DNA from: Petrolisthes cinctipes
Taxonomy: Eukaryota > Arthropoda > Malacostraca > Decapoda > Porcellanidae
Length of the DNA: 64,000 nt
Assembly: GCA_033782935.1 (NCBI GenBank)
Contig: JAWQEG010000369.1
Location: forward strand, 315,501 to 379,500
Reading direction: 5' to 3'
The notes beneath the pieces are model-generated. The model worked only from the letters and a program-made list of their open reading frames with translations, was not told the origin of the DNA and ran no database searches. The number at the start of each line of letters is the position of its first letter. Position 1 is the stretch's first letter. The position numbers and the translations under genes were made by a program. Shown here piece after piece: positions 63,618 through 64,000 of this stretch.

Positions 63618-64000
63618 GAGCATGTTTTGGGCCTGTATTATGAAAATACTCTAACACGGAGTAGGCATGTACAGATCGCTTCTTGGACACAAAGATATCG
63701 AATTTTCGGGTGTCTTGAGCCTGAATTTGAGATATAAACGGGTACAGAAGATGCAAGCACATATCGACTTTGGGCACCTAAAATATCGATTTCTAGCATG
63801 TTTTGGGCGTATATCTTGAAAATATTCTAGCACTGAGTTGGCATATATAGATCGCTTCTGGGACCCAAAAATATCGAATTTTCAAGTGTTTTGAGCCTGA
63901 ATTTGGGATATAAACGGGTACAGAAGATGAATACACATATTGACTTTGGGCACCTAAAATATTGATTTTCAGCATGTTTTGTGCCTGTATATTGAAAATA
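63618..64000 (+). repeat. Start of a further repeat unit, cut by the window edge
   Basis: Follows 60977-61359 at an offset of 2641 bp (15 x 176 plus 1), with the TCTTGGACACAAAGATATCG monomer followed by GAGTTGGCATATATAG. The array clearly continues past the end of the window. Confidence 0.82.

Larger units (their letters stand above)
1..64000 (+). repeat. Satellite DNA array, 176-bp monomer, about 363 head-to-tail copies
   Basis: The motif GGGACCCAAAAATATCGA (or a close variant) recurs every 176 bp from position 158 to 63860. It is always on the plus strand and is followed by the same ordered landmarks: GTTTTGAGCCTGAATTT, ATAAACGGGTACAGAAGATG, AAAATATCGATTTT, GCATGTTTTGGGCC and GTAGGCATGTACAGATCGC. 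No stretch departs from this, so the array is longer than the window at both ends. The consensus is 70 of 176 G+C. Family knowledge: satellites of 150-180 bp in long HOR-structured arrays usually form centromeric or pericentromeric heterochromatin. Placing this array at a centromere is inference. I do not recognise the monomer from any named family. No inversion and no embedded transposon were seen. Confidence 0.98.

Noticed and set aside
1..64000. CRISPR array
   Set aside because: The entire 176-bp unit is repeated, with no short constant repeat alternating with unique spacers, no leader and no cas gene.
1..64000. Ribosomal DNA spacer, telomeric repeat or tRNA/5S tandem array
   Set aside because: No rRNA segments, no TTTAGGG- or TTAGGG-type runs, and no tRNA or 5S internal promoter boxes were seen in the monomer.

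Overview
The whole 64 kb window is one uninterrupted tandem array of a eukaryotic satellite DNA. I find no gene, RNA gene, transposon or unique sequence anywhere in it. The repeat unit is about 176 bp. Every copy runs head to tail in the same orientation, and roughly 363 copies fit in the window. The consensus is about 40% G+C. A unit of one nucleosome plus linker, a very long array and nested higher-order repeats (HORs) are typical of centromeric or pericentromeric heterochromatin in plants and animals. I do not recognise the monomer family and cannot name the organism.

The 176-bp monomer is itself an old dimer. If it is numbered from the GGGACCC motif, half A (1-88) and half B (89-176) align without gaps, and by hand I count 60 of 88 identical positions (68%). 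Each half carries A/T runs spaced about 10 bp apart in its first two thirds. Neighbouring monomers differ by many substitutions, but much larger blocks of monomers are nearly identical to one another, which is the HOR pattern.

Layout: (1) 1-17747 is a giant HOR with period 9838 bp (about 56 monomers). The second copy is cut off after 7.9 kb, and the two copies differ at only about a dozen sites that I found. (2) 17748-23690 is a mosaic of related monomers with a weaker 3513-bp periodicity. (3) 23690-37915 is built from a 14-monomer HOR of about 2454 bp: two complete copies, a truncated one, a rearranged stretch, an 8-monomer deletion derivative and a further partial copy. (4) 38400-40865 is a fresh 7-monomer duplication (1220 bp). 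(5) 40866-43342 is irregular, with a 705-bp four-monomer repeat. (6) 43343-49830 is a different 14-monomer HOR (2463 bp): two copies and a 10-monomer derivative. (7) 50030-52847 is an 8-monomer duplication (1409 bp). (8) 52848-58801 is mosaic, with a 16-monomer repeat (2811 bp) and one clear 58-bp deletion. (9) 58802-64000 has nested 3-, 7-, 12- and 15-monomer repeats.

Nothing here works as an operon or pathway. The many short open frames, nearly all on the minus strand, are by-products of the satellite sequence: they recur with the monomer, are broken by indels that are not multiples of three, and share no start or ribosome context. The interest lies in the organisation of the array: the 88-bp half-repeat ancestry, the private HOR lengths in adjacent segments, marker deletions shared across tens of kilobases, and retained CpG sites whose variants look like methylation decay. 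HOR boundaries were read by eye and are approximate to about 50 bp unless stated.
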